Assembly (NCBI RefSeq): GCF_019457915.1
Contig: NZ_JAHZSS010000004.1
Span: 124,001-188,000 of the forward strand
DNA from: Neiella holothuriorum
Lineage (GTDB): Bacteria; Pseudomonadota; Gammaproteobacteria; Enterobacterales; Neiellaceae
Length of the DNA stretch: 64,000 bases
Reading direction: 5' to 3'
The notes beneath the pieces were generated by a model that made no database searches, was not told the DNA's origin, and saw only the letters and a program-made list of their open reading frames with translations. The number at the start of each line of letters is the position of its first letter. Position 1 is the stretch's first letter. The position numbers and the translations under genes were made by a program. Positions 27,269 through 36,177 of the stretch are shown piece after piece.

Positions 27269-29077
27269 ATGGATGATGCACAATTACCCGACGTACTGAC
27301 CTTTCTTAGCCAAACAGCGCCGTTTTCGGAACTACCGGAAACGGCGCTTATTGATTTATGTAACCACCTTCACATTCGCTACCTTGCTCGCCAACAACCC
27401 AGTGATCTGTTGCAACAGTCTCAGTTGCATTGGCTACGCAGCGGCACAATTCAGTTGAAAAACCAATCGGAGATTATCGACCACATTGATACCGGCGGCT
27501 GCTTTGGCGCAAGCCTACCAGGCCATCAGCAAGGCAGTCATTTAGAAGTACTACAAGACGCTCTTGTTTATTCGTTTGATCAACAAGCCATTACCGAGTT
27601 GGCTAATGATCACACACTTGTTAGCGACTTCTTGCAGCAATCAGGCAAACGCTATTTAGCGTTGGCCAAACCCAAAGCCACTCCCTCATTGCAGGCCAGC
27701 ATCAAAGCACTTATTAAACGAGAGTTGGTGGCCATTAAACCGGACACTACGATTGCTCAAGCTGCAAAACGGATGACGTTAGAGCGCGTATCTGCGTTAG
27801 CAGTCATGCGCGACGGGCGATTGTTTGGCATGCTGACCGACCGAGATTTGCGCAGCCGAGTATTGGCCGAAGAACGATCGCCGGACACGCGGGTGGATGA
27901 TGTCATGACCCACCCTGTGCATACCATCGAGCATACCGCCTCAGCCATTGACGCATTGCTCACCATGTCGGCGCAGCAAATACATCACCTCCCGGTTACT
28001 GAAGACAATCAGATAGTCGGCCTCATCAGCAGCACGGATTTACTTGCTTTGGCTCATGCCAACCCACTTTATTTGGTTGGCGAAATTGCGCGCCAAAACA
28101 GTCCCAAAGAAATTGAACAATGCTGTCAACAATTACCTGATTTGATTGAAACCATGTTACGCCAAGGCATGCGTAGTGATCGTATCAGCCAGTTAATTAG
28201 TTTAGTGGCCGACATTGCGTGTCGCCGACTTCTGGTTTTAACCGAAGCCACCCTTGGGCCGCCACCGCAAGCTTATGCTTGGCTTTGTTTTGGTTCGCAG
28301 GCCCGGCAGGATATGTCAGCCAGCAGCGACCAAGATAACGGCTTGTTACTGGCCGAGCCGCCGTTACCTGAGCATCAAGATTACTTTCAACAGCTGGCCG
28401 AGCAAGTATGCCAAAGCCTCGACCTGTGTGGCTTTGTCACCTGCCCCGGTGACATCATGGCCAGCAATCCAGCGTATCGGTTGTCGCGCCTTGAATGGCT
28501 TTCAAAATTTAAACACTGGCAACAAAGTGGTGATCCAAAAGCCCTGCTCAATGCCAGTATTTTCTTTGATTTTCGAGCCGTCATAGATCCCCATGGTTTA
28601 GCGGAGCAGCTGCACGCCGAGCTACGTCAGCTATGTCAAAAAGACCAAATTTTCCTTGCTCTGCTAGCGCGTAATGCCGTGGCACAAAAACCACCCATTG
28701 GCTTATTTGGCCGCTTGATCTTAGAGCGCGACGGCAAAGGGACGAAAGGCATCGAATTGAAAAAACGAGCACTGGCACCACTGGTAGAGATCAGCCGGGT
28801 ATACGGTTTAGCCGCGGGCACAGAACAAGCTGATGTTGCCAGCCGCTTGCAAGCCGCGCAGCAGGCAGGATCGCTATCAACAACCGATAGCAATAACCTA
28901 ATTGAATGCTGGCAATTTCTTTTAGGTCTGCGTTTAAGCCTCAATCAACAGCAACAAACGCTACTCAAGCCCCAGCAACTGACCGACTTACAACGCCACC
29001 AGTTAAAAGAATGTTTTGCCCTCATTGAACAAGCACAACAAGCCGTGCTGTTGAAGTTCGCCGGAGGGCGAAGCTAA
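27269..29077 (+). CDS. cNMP-like/CBS/DUF294 nucleotidyltransferase-like signalling protein
   Basis: 602 residues. Order: a degenerate cyclic-nucleotide-binding-like domain (about 1-140), a pair of CBS domains (about 150-270, with MLTDRDLRSRVL and GLISSTDLLALA), a DUF294 nucleotidyltransferase fold (about 300-430) with GSQARQDMSASSDQDNGLL, and a DUF294 C-terminal helical domain. The CBS pair probably senses adenine nucleotides and gates the transferase. Such genes often follow acetate symporters in gammaproteobacteria and are presumed part of the acetate switch, but the reaction is unknown. The stop overlaps the next start by one base. Confidence 0.85.
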   Translation: MDDAQLPDVLTFLSQTAPFSELPETALIDLCNHLHIRYLARQQPSDLLQQSQLHWLRSGTIQLKNQSEIIDHIDTGGCFGASLPGHQQGSHLEVLQDALVYSFDQQAITELANDHTLVSDFLQQSGKRYLALAKPKATPSLQASIKALIKRELVAIKPDTTIAQAAKRMTLERVSALAVMRDGRLFGMLTDRDLRSRVLAEERSPDTRVDDVMTHPVHTIEHTASAIDALLTMSAQQIHHLPVTEDNQIVGLISSTDLLALAHANPLYLVGEIARQNSPKEIEQCCQQLPDLIETMLRQGMRSDRISQLISLVADIACRRLLVLTEATLGPPPQAYAWLCFGSQARQDMSASSDQDNGLLLAEPPLPEHQDYFQQLAEQVCQSLDLCGFVTCPGDIMASNPAYRLSRLEWLSKFKHWQQSGDPKALLNASIFFDFRAVIDPHGLAEQLHAELRQLCQKDQIFLALLARNAVAQKPPIGLFGRLILERDGKGTKGIELKKRALAPLVEISRVYGLAAGTEQADVASRLQAAQQAGSLSTTDSNNLIECWQFLLGLRLSLNQQQQTLLKPQQLTDLQRHQLKECFALIEQAQQAVLLKFAGGRS

Positions 29078-29766
29078 TGTGGCTACAACTTAAGCTGAAA
29101 CGGCAGCTTAGAAAAGCCAGGCGGTGTCTAAACATCCGCCCAAACCTGATTATTGCCAACTATTTAGCGGCCTTGCCGAGCGACTTTAGTCGGCCGATAT
29201 CACAACAACCAATGTTGGCGGCCGATCTCGAATTAACCGGCTTAAATCCCAAACATCATCAGATTGTTTCAGCCGGTTTTGTGGTGATGGACAACCTCAC
29301 GGTTGCCGCAGGAAAGGCCCTCCAGCGACTGGTAAAAATTGACGGTGGCGTCGGCGACAGTGCCACCATCCATCATCTAACCGATGCCGATTTAGCCAGC
29401 GCGCTACCGCTTACCCAAGTGTTAGAGCAACTGTTAGAAGCGCTTACGGGGCGTGTTCTGGTGTGCCACCACGCACCGCTCGACACAGCCTTTTTGCAGC
29501 AAGCTTTTCAGCAATGTTTCGGTATGCACATTCCACTCTTGGTCATCGATACTCAAACCATCGAAAAACGCATTCAAGAACGTGCAGCGCCAATGGTGCC
29601 CTTACACCGTTTGCGCCTGCATCATTGCCGAGCGAATTACGGCCTGCCAGTCGCTTCAGGCCATCAAGCACTAACCGATGCCATTGCTTGCGCCGAATTA
29701 CTCATGGCACAACAAGCCCATCAAACCCGAGTGAGTACGTTAGGTGATGTGGTGCAATTGGCCTAA
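29077..29766 (+). CDS. DnaQ-type DEDDh 3'-5' exonuclease
   Basis: 229 residues, starting inside the previous stop (TAATG). The exonuclease motifs are in order: ADLELTGLNP (Exo I, DxE, about residue 49), CHHAPLDTAFL (Exo II, about 130) and SGHQALTDAIACAEL (Exo III, HxxxxD, about 200). The DEDDh set is intact, so it probably degrades single-stranded DNA or RNA ends. It is translationally coupled to the CBS/DUF294 protein, as in other acetate loci. Why an exonuclease belongs here is unknown. Confidence 0.88.
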   Translation: MWLQLKLKRQLRKARRCLNIRPNLIIANYLAALPSDFSRPISQQPMLAADLELTGLNPKHHQIVSAGFVVMDNLTVAAGKALQRLVKIDGGVGDSATIHHLTDADLASALPLTQVLEQLLEALTGRVLVCHHAPLDTAFLQQAFQQCFGMHIPLLVIDTQTIEKRIQERAAPMVPLHRLRLHHCRANYGLPVASGHQALTDAIACAELLMAQQAHQTRVSTLGDVVQLA

Positions 29767-30156
29767 TGGGCTGAATATATGCGTCGTAAAAATGTGCTCA
29801 TACATTCATATCGAAATACGATTGTTCAGCTACCCTATCAACCGTAAACGAATACAAATCAAATGACCGAGGAGAAATAGCGATACACCCTATTGCCGAT
29901 GTAAGTAGCTGACGCACACAGAGCCTCTGTGGCAGAAAAATACAAATCGATTTGTTAGTTGCTTCCTTTGTAACTTCTTATCCATTATCTCTCCCTAAGT
30001 AAATCTCCATTAGCGCATAAGCGAAGTAAGAACAAAGCGTGCCTCTACAAAATTTCACTTGAATATACAGTCCGTTATCTACTTGGATTCCCAATAAGTA
30101 AAGCTCAATTCGGGAGTATTCTTCCAATACATTTAGACGAATGTACGTGCCGTACA
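29767..30156. other. Intergenic region, no gene recognised
   Basis: About 390 AT-rich bases between the exonuclease gene and the operator cluster of the efflux operon. No frame has coding character, and no strong hairpin ends the acetate operon. A short CACAGAG/CTCTGTG dyad near 29916 has almost no loop. Confidence 0.5.
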
Positions 30157-30158
30157 CT

Positions 30159-30197
30159 CGGACAGTCGCGGACACAGCGGAGTGTCCGACCGGACAC
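30159..30197 (+). promoter_or_regulatory. Upstream activator cluster: four CGGACA/TGTCCG half-sites
   Basis: CGGACA occurs at 30159 and CGGACAC at 30169. GTGTCCG follows at 30182 and CGGACAC at 30191. Adjacent copies form an inverted repeat with a 6-base spacer (30169-30188) and another with a 2-base spacer (30182-30197). The cluster ends 63 bases before the sigma-54 promoter, a usual distance for enhancer-binding activators. The NtrC-type protein encoded in the same operon is the obvious binder (inference). Confidence 0.7.
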
Positions 30198-30260
30198 TTA
30201 CCCCCTCAACGTAACAACGTAAAGCAAATAAAAACAAACAGTTAATAGCACGCCACATTT

Positions 30261-30277
30261 TGGCACCTTGGTTGCAA
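30261..30277 (+). promoter_or_regulatory. Sigma-54 promoter of the efflux-regulator operon
   Basis: TGGCACCTTGGTTGCAA matches the -24/-12 consensus TGGCAC-N5-TTGCA exactly, with the invariant GG and GC ten bases apart. Transcription would start near 30287, about 30 bases before the adaptor start. The operon encodes its own sigma-54 activator. Confidence 0.85.
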
Positions 30278-30316
30278 CCTCATTGCCAGATGAAATGATT
30301 TACCAAGGACACAGCC

Positions 30317-31588
30317 ATGATTGACGGAACCCAAGGCCAAGACACAGTAATTACTCCAACAAAAAACAATAAGCGCTGGCGCTACCTCGCAGCTGCTGTG
30401 GTTGCATGTGTTGCGTTGACTGTTGCCCTGCCAAGCATCGCTTTGTGGCATAGTGGCGGCAAGCGAGTGAGTCTGGATTCAGTACAAACTACCGAGGTTT
30501 TTCGGGGCGACTTAATTCGCGATATTGCTGTATCTGGCCGACTAATTGCAGCCAATGCACCTCAGCTTTATAGCTCTGAGCCGGGTGTGATTACCCTTCT
30601 TGCTAAACCTGGAGATAGTGTTCAGATAGGCCAGAGCGTTGCGACCATAGCCAGCCCAGAGCTGGATGCTCAGTTGCAACAAGCTCAGTCCGAATTGGAC
30701 AAGCTGAGCATCGACGCAAGTCGCGGCCGCTTAGCTAATAACGAAGCACAACTAGATTTAGAGCGTGCCCTTGATACAGCCAAGCTCAACCTAACAGCAG
30801 CACAGCGCGAGCAAGAGCGCACCGATATTTCATACAAAAAGCAGGTTATTAGCGAGCAGGAATGGGCACAAAATCAAGACAAACTTTTAGCCGCGCAAGT
30901 GCAATACAAGCACGCACTGCGCAAAGTTGATGTCGCCAAAGAGCGTTTAGCCTTTGAGCAGAAAACACGTGAGATGGCCATTGCCCGTCAGCAGCTAGCG
31001 CTTGATGAGCTAGCCCGCCGCAAACAAGCAACAGAAATCAAAGCGCCGGTATCAGGGGTGATCGGCAACTGGCTTGTGGCACAAAAAGACAATGTGCCAG
31101 ACAGTACACCGCTAATGACTGTGGTCGACCTAAGCCGCTATGAAGCCGAAATCGGTGTACCGGAATTTTATGCCGAAGATCTCGGCTTAGGGCTCACCGT
31201 TAGCATGACCATTTCTGGCGAAAAAATAGTTGGTGAAGTGATAGCCATCTCACCAGAAATTCAAGCTAGTGAAGTGATGGTAAGAGTCTCCGTTCCGGCA
31301 TCATCGTCTCTACGCTTGCGCCAGAATCAACGAGTCACCGCCCGCCTAGAGTTTGAGAAAAAGCCTGATGTATTGATGGTGCGTCGCGGCTCATTTCTCA
31401 CTTCATCCAAGCAACAACAAGTCTATCGCCTCGACGAGCAACTACTAGCAAGCCAACAGCCAGTTGACTTTGGCGCAACCAGCGTCAACTACATCGAGAT
31501 TGTGTCTGGCTTGAATGAAGGCGATCAAATTATCTCCAGCAGCTATGAAGACTTTGTCGATACAGCCCAAATCAAGCTAATCGACTAA
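30317..31588 (+). CDS. MacA/HlyD-type membrane-fusion adaptor
   Basis: 423 residues, anchored by one N-terminal membrane helix (about 23-47). Lipoyl-type motif SSEPGVITLLAKPGDSV precedes a long coiled coil (about 115-235), and EIKAPVSGVIGNWLV closes the second lipoyl half. Beta-barrel and C-terminal domains follow. AAGGA lies 7 bases upstream. It begins an operon with one ATPase, two FtsX-type permeases and a two-component system, so it is the periplasmic arm of a MacAB-like exporter. The cargo cannot be read from the sequence. Confidence 0.88.
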   Translation: MIDGTQGQDTVITPTKNNKRWRYLAAAVVACVALTVALPSIALWHSGGKRVSLDSVQTTEVFRGDLIRDIAVSGRLIAANAPQLYSSEPGVITLLAKPGDSVQIGQSVATIASPELDAQLQQAQSELDKLSIDASRGRLANNEAQLDLERALDTAKLNLTAAQREQERTDISYKKQVISEQEWAQNQDKLLAAQVQYKHALRKVDVAKERLAFEQKTREMAIARQQLALDELARRKQATEIKAPVSGVIGNWLVAQKDNVPDSTPLMTVVDLSRYEAEIGVPEFYAEDLGLGLTVSMTISGEKIVGEVIAISPEIQASEVMVRVSVPASSSLRLRQNQRVTARLEFEKKPDVLMVRRGSFLTSSKQQQVYRLDEQLLASQQPVDFGATSVNYIEIVSGLNEGDQIISSSYEDFVDTAQIKLID

Positions 31589-31651
31589 CAAACAAATTAT
31601 TAATTGTTAAATGAACCAGATATGCCAAACAACGTGAAGGGAATTTCAGCC

Positions 31652-32374
31652 ATGTTATCTATGCAGAACGTATCAAGAATTTATCGAACAGAAACCATTC
31701 AAACTCACGCGCTGAACGACTTTAGCTTAAGTGTTAACGCTGGCGAATTTGTTGCAGTTACCGGTCCTTCTGGCTCAGGCAAATCTACCTTTTTGAACAT
31801 TGCAGGACTCCTCGATCAGTTTGATGAAGGCGAATACAGTATTGATGGCGTATCGGTGAAGGGCTTAAGCGACAATCAGTTGTCACGCCTACGCAATGAA
31901 AAGATTGGTTTTATCTTCCAAAACTACAACCTGATCCCCGACTACAGCCTGTTCGACAATGTTGATATGCCGCTGCGCTACCGCGGCTTTAACGGCAAGG
32001 AGCGAAAGCGTCGTATTGAAGAAGCATTGGAAAAAGTAGGCTTGGCGTCGCGTATGAACTACTTACCAAGCCAACTATCTGGTGGTCAACAACAGCGTGT
32101 CGCCATCGCTCGCGCCTTAGCCGGCGAACCGAAATTACTTCTCGCAGACGAGCCAACCGGTAATCTCGACTCCCTCATGGCTCGACAGGTCATGGAGCTG
32201 CTGCACGATCTGAACAAAGACGGTGCCACCATCATTATGGTGACCCACGATCCAGACCAAGCCCGCTCGGTACCACGCAATGTCCAAATCATTGACGGCC
32301 AAATGACCGACCATCGGGTGTACCAACCTCAATCGGTAAGCGCTTCAGTTGAGTCTGAAGCAGAATTGGCGTGA
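31652..32374 (+). CDS. ABC transporter ATPase (MacB/LolD class)
   Basis: 240 residues from ATG 31652, favoured by AAGGGA about 10 bases upstream; the same frame has an ATG at 31622. Walker A is GPSGSGKST, the Q-loop FIFQNYNL, the signature LSGGQQQR, and Walker B LLLADEPTG, with switch histidine in VTHD. This is the stand-alone ATPase class that drives FtsX-type mechanotransmission rather than substrate transport through the membrane. It pairs with the two permeases encoded next. Confidence 0.95.
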   Translation: MLSMQNVSRIYRTETIQTHALNDFSLSVNAGEFVAVTGPSGSGKSTFLNIAGLLDQFDEGEYSIDGVSVKGLSDNQLSRLRNEKIGFIFQNYNLIPDYSLFDNVDMPLRYRGFNGKERKRRIEEALEKVGLASRMNYLPSQLSGGQQQRVAIARALAGEPKLLLADEPTGNLDSLMARQVMELLHDLNKDGATIIMVTHDPDQARSVPRNVQIIDGQMTDHRVYQPQSVSASVESEAELA

Positions 32375-32385
32375 GGAGCTGTAAT

Positions 32386-33672
32386 ATGTGGCACTACTAT
32401 TTAATGCTTAGCCTGCGAAGCCTGAAACGCTCTCCGACGCTTTACAGCATGGTGATTCTTACCTTGGCCATTGGTGTTGGCGCTCTGGCATCAAACATGG
32501 CGCTTTACCAATCTATGGCGGCCGATCCAATTCCGGAAAAAAGCGATCGTTTGTTTCACGTGTCGCTTAACAGCTGGCCAGATGAAGATTCGCCGCACCA
32601 ACAACCTTTGTTCGTGACACGTTATCGCGATGCGCAACAGGTACTTTCCAGCGGCATCCCAACCAAGGTTGTTGCTCATTATCAAACCCGCGTTTATACC
32701 AAGTCGCTAGATGCAAAATCATTAACCCGTTTTGCCGCCGACACGCGAGCGACCACCCCAGACTTTTTTGCGTTGACCAATGCTCCATTTGCCTACGGCC
32801 GCAGTCTCAGCAGTGCAGAAGGTAACGAAGTGGTATTGGGCAGTGATTTAAATGACAAGATATTCGGTGGCAGCAACTCAGTTGGCAAAGCGGTGGAGAT
32901 TGAAGGTAAACCCTATACGGTTGTTGGTGTTCTCAAGCCTTGGACACTGCGTCCTCGTTTCTATCACATGGAGCAAGATAGCGCCTTTCGGCCAACAGAT
33001 GACTTATTCGTACCGCTAGAAACTGCAATTGATAACAATTGGGGCGTTAATGGACGCAGCTCAAGCGTTGACTATAGCGGAGACATGGCCAGCTCTCGGC
33101 CACATAACCGTTTCTATTTATCTCTGTGGGCTCAACTCGACAGCGCAGCGCAACAAGACAGCTTTCAGCAATATCTTGATAACTACAGTCAGCAACTCAA
33201 AGACGCCGGAGAACATCCGTTGGCGATTAACAACGAGTTGAAAAATGTTCACGAGTGGGCTGACAAATTGAAAGTTGTAGATCAACGTCTACTCGCATTT
33301 TCCATTGCAACCATGTTGTTTCTAATCGTATGTGTATTTAACGCAAGTAGCCTGCTACTGGCGAAGTACCATGATGACAAATCGGAAATGGGCCTGCGCC
33401 GCGCATTAGGAGCCAGTCGCAATCAACTATTTCGCCAAGGGTTTGTCGAGGCAATGCTGGTTGGATCAATCGCAGGTAGTTTGGCGCTGTTATTAAGTTG
33501 GTTGTTCCTCGCCTGCTCTGTTGTGCTTCTGCCAAATTTAAAAGCCATCGCTCAACTTGAACCTGCAGTGCTTGGGCAAGGCTTTGCCATTGCACTACTA
33601 ACAGCATTGTTGAGCACAGGTTATCCATTATGGCGCGCCAATCGCGCCAGTATTTCTGCAGAAATGAAATAG
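32386..33672 (+). CDS. FtsX/MacB-type ABC permease, first subunit
   Basis: 428 residues from ATG 32386, set by GAGGAG 7 bases before it; a GTG at 32371 overlaps the preceding stop. One membrane helix near residue 25 is followed by a large periplasmic MacB_PCD-like domain (about 50-290) and three C-terminal helices. LRRALGASRNQLFRQGFVEA is the conserved FtsX loop. The topology is that of type VII exporters. Paired with the next gene, it probably forms a heterodimer. Confidence 0.9.
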   Translation: MWHYYLMLSLRSLKRSPTLYSMVILTLAIGVGALASNMALYQSMAADPIPEKSDRLFHVSLNSWPDEDSPHQQPLFVTRYRDAQQVLSSGIPTKVVAHYQTRVYTKSLDAKSLTRFAADTRATTPDFFALTNAPFAYGRSLSSAEGNEVVLGSDLNDKIFGGSNSVGKAVEIEGKPYTVVGVLKPWTLRPRFYHMEQDSAFRPTDDLFVPLETAIDNNWGVNGRSSSVDYSGDMASSRPHNRFYLSLWAQLDSAAQQDSFQQYLDNYSQQLKDAGEHPLAINNELKNVHEWADKLKVVDQRLLAFSIATMLFLIVCVFNASSLLLAKYHDDKSEMGLRRALGASRNQLFRQGFVEAMLVGSIAGSLALLLSWLFLACSVVLLPNLKAIAQLEPAVLGQGFAIALLTALLSTGYPLWRANRASISAEMK

Positions 33673-33681
33673 GAATTCGTT

Positions 33682-34893
33682 ATGAATATCAAAGCATTGA
33701 TTAAGTCTCTGTTGCATCGCCGTTTTGCAACATTCCTACTCATTCTGCAGTTGGCATTAACCCTAGGGTTGGTCGTTAACAGTAGCATTATGGCACTCGA
33801 TACAAACGCCCAGATGAAGCGTAAGTTGGGTTTTGATAAAGATGAATTATTGATTGTTCAACTACTACCAACCTCTGGCGCTTTTCGCGATGAAGATTTC
33901 TACCGCTCAGTGTTGCATCAAGATATCGCCAAATTGTCTGCGCTTCCGGGAGTTACATCGGTAAGCCAATTAAACCAGTTGCCGATCCAATGGGGTGGTT
34001 GGAATGGCTCAGTGATCAAACGCGATGAACCGGAAAAATTGCTGGAAAATAGACAACTTAATTTTGTGCCGTATTACTTCTCTAGCAATAATATTTTCGA
34101 AACCTTGGGGCTGCATTTAGTTGAGGGCCGTTTATTTGACGAGGCCTCTCCGCAAATGCGCGACCAGGAAACGCCAAGCACCATTATCACCCAATCTCTG
34201 GCACGCGAGTTATTTGGTAATGAGTCTGCAATAGGCCAGGAGATCAATGCTGGTTTTGTGGTGGGAATTGTGAGTGATTTTGTCACCATGCCCGGTAACC
34301 CAGAAGAGAAGCAATACGCTGTTTTCTACAACGAAGATCTAGCGATTCCTGATATTCCACAAAACTATTTGCTGCGTGTCGCTCCAGAAAAACTACAAAC
34401 AACCGCAAACTTGCTAGAGGATGCGTTACTGTCGGTACACCCAGAGCGAGATATTCTTGAGGTGTTTTCCATGGTTCAACATCATCAAGAGTTCTATCAG
34501 GAAGATAATGGGTTGGTTGGGTTGTTTACCATCCTCTGTGTATTGATGCTAATTGTCACTGCCATCAGTAGTTTTGCTCACGCTCAATTTCATGTTTTCC
34601 GTCAACGTCGCCTAATTGGTATCCGTCGGGCTCTGGGCGCCACTCGTAAAGACATTCTGTTTTACGTGATGGCAGAGCACTGGTTAATTACCTTGCTTGG
34701 CAGTGTGCTCGGCGTCGCGGTTATGCTAGCCATTAACATTGGATTGAGCGGACAAATCGACATTAGCAAGCCGAACGTATTGCTGTATCTGGCTGCTTTC
34801 GTTATTGTTTTTGTCTCTGGTTCACTATCAACCTGGTTCCCTGCGTGGCGCACTAGCTTGATTCCACCTGTCATTGCCACCCGCACGGTTTAA
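33682..34893 (+). CDS. FtsX/MacB-type ABC permease, second subunit
   Basis: 403 residues, starting 9 bases after the first permease with AGGAA upstream. It has the same layout: an N-terminal helix, a periplasmic domain with ETLGLHLVEGRLFDEA, and three C-terminal helices preceded by RLIGIRRALGATRKDILFYV. It is distinct in sequence from its neighbour, so the pair is heterodimeric rather than a recent duplication. Confidence 0.9.
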   Translation: MNIKALIKSLLHRRFATFLLILQLALTLGLVVNSSIMALDTNAQMKRKLGFDKDELLIVQLLPTSGAFRDEDFYRSVLHQDIAKLSALPGVTSVSQLNQLPIQWGGWNGSVIKRDEPEKLLENRQLNFVPYYFSSNNIFETLGLHLVEGRLFDEASPQMRDQETPSTIITQSLARELFGNESAIGQEINAGFVVGIVSDFVTMPGNPEEKQYAVFYNEDLAIPDIPQNYLLRVAPEKLQTTANLLEDALLSVHPERDILEVFSMVQHHQEFYQEDNGLVGLFTILCVLMLIVTAISSFAHAQFHVFRQRRLIGIRRALGATRKDILFYVMAEHWLITLLGSVLGVAVMLAINIGLSGQIDISKPNVLLYLAAFVIVFVSGSLSTWFPAWRTSLIPPVIATRTV

Positions 34894-34905
34894 TCGAGGT
34901 ACTAC

Positions 34906-36177
34906 ATGGGACGTGTACTTGTTGTCGATGACAACCCAGACATTCTCGACGCACTTGAGCTGCTGCTCAGTTTGCATGAGCACGAGGTGATCACCGCCTC
35001 GTCCATGCAACAAGCCATCACGTGCATGGAGCGGCGCAAAATCGATCTGGTAATTCAGGACATGAACTTCACCAACGGTTTAACCAGCGGCAACGAAGGC
35101 AGAGAGCTGTTTTACAAACTCAAGCAGCTCAACCCAACTGTTCCAATCATTGTCATCACAGCCTGGACGCACCTGCACAACGCTGTTGAACTAGTCAAAG
35201 CTGGAGCCACCGACTATTTGCCCAAGCCGTGGGATGACTCGCGATTGCTAGAGCTCGTCAGCGAACACATCAACAACCAAGCCCAACAAAACCAATCCGC
35301 CGCTCCAGTAACAGGGTTGACGAGCAACAACCCAGCCATGAAGCAATTACTTGCACAAGCGGCGAAAGTTGCTCAAGCCAACGTTAACGTGCTGATCACC
35401 GGGCCAAATGGAGCCGGTAAAGAAGTCATTGCCGATGCCGTACAGGCGCAATCCGAACGCTCCTCTGCACCTTGGATCAAGGTCAACATGGGCGCATTAC
35501 CGGGAGAGTTGATGGAAGCTGAGCTATTCGGTGCTAAAGCCGGTGCCTTCACCGGCGCAAACTCGACGCGACAAGGGCGATTTGAAGCCGCAGACGGTGG
35601 CACCTTGTTTTTGGATGAAATCGGTAACTTGTCATTAAGTGGTCAAATGAAGCTGCTGCGGGTGCTGCAATCGGGCGAGTATGAACGCTTAGGCTCAAGC
35701 CAAACTCGTACTGTTGATGTTCGCGTTATAGCCGCGACCAACGCCGATTTACCAGCTGCGATTCGTACAGGCACCTTCCGTGAAGACTTGTATTACCGCC
35801 TGAATGTGGTGTCATTGCAAGTGCCTGCGTTGAGTCAGCGCAAAGAAGATATAGTGCCACTGGCGCAATTGTTTATTGGCGAGCATGAGTTAACAGATAG
35901 CGCCAAGCAATGGCTCATTAGTCAGCCATGGCCAGGCAATGTCCGCGAGCTGCAGAATTGTTGTCAGCGGGCAGTTGTATTTAGCAGCAGCGGACAACTT
36001 AAAGCTGATGACTTCGGTCAACAACAGCAAATAGAGGTGCAATCTGAGCAACAACAAATTGAGTCAGCCCTTACCGAGCACAACTGGGTTATCAAAAAAG
36101 CTGCCGAATCTCTTGGGTTAACCCGTCAAGCGCTTTATCGGCGAATTGAAAAGTATCAGTTGAGCCAGCATGACTAG
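34906..36177 (+). CDS. NtrC-family sigma-54 response regulator
   Basis: 423 residues. Receiver domain 1-120 has the phospho-acceptor D52 (VIQDMNF) and lysine in LPKPWD. The AAA+ domain (about 140-360) has a variant Walker A GPNGAGKE, the sigma-54 contact loop GAFTGA, Walker B TLFLDEIG, and an arginine finger region FREDLYYRLNVV. A Fis-type helix-turn-helix ends the protein (AAESLGLTRQALYRRI). It should activate the sigma-54 promoter at 30261, thus its own operon. The kinase gene overlaps its end by 8 bases. Confidence 0.95.
   Translation: MGRVLVVDDNPDILDALELLLSLHEHEVITASSMQQAITCMERRKIDLVIQDMNFTNGLTSGNEGRELFYKLKQLNPTVPIIVITAWTHLHNAVELVKAGATDYLPKPWDDSRLLELVSEHINNQAQQNQSAAPVTGLTSNNPAMKQLLAQAAKVAQANVNVLITGPNGAGKEVIADAVQAQSERSSAPWIKVNMGALPGELMEAELFGAKAGAFTGANSTRQGRFEAADGGTLFLDEIGNLSLSGQMKLLRVLQSGEYERLGSSQTRTVDVRVIAATNADLPAAIRTGTFREDLYYRLNVVSLQVPALSQRKEDIVPLAQLFIGEHELTDSAKQWLISQPWPGNVRELQNCCQRAVVFSSSGQLKADDFGQQQQIEVQSEQQQIESALTEHNWVIKKAAESLGLTRQALYRRIEKYQLSQHD

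Noticed and set aside
29978-30175. Minus-strand frame of 65 codons in the gap before the efflux operon
   Set aside because: No ribosome site, odd residue composition, and it overlaps the operator cluster.
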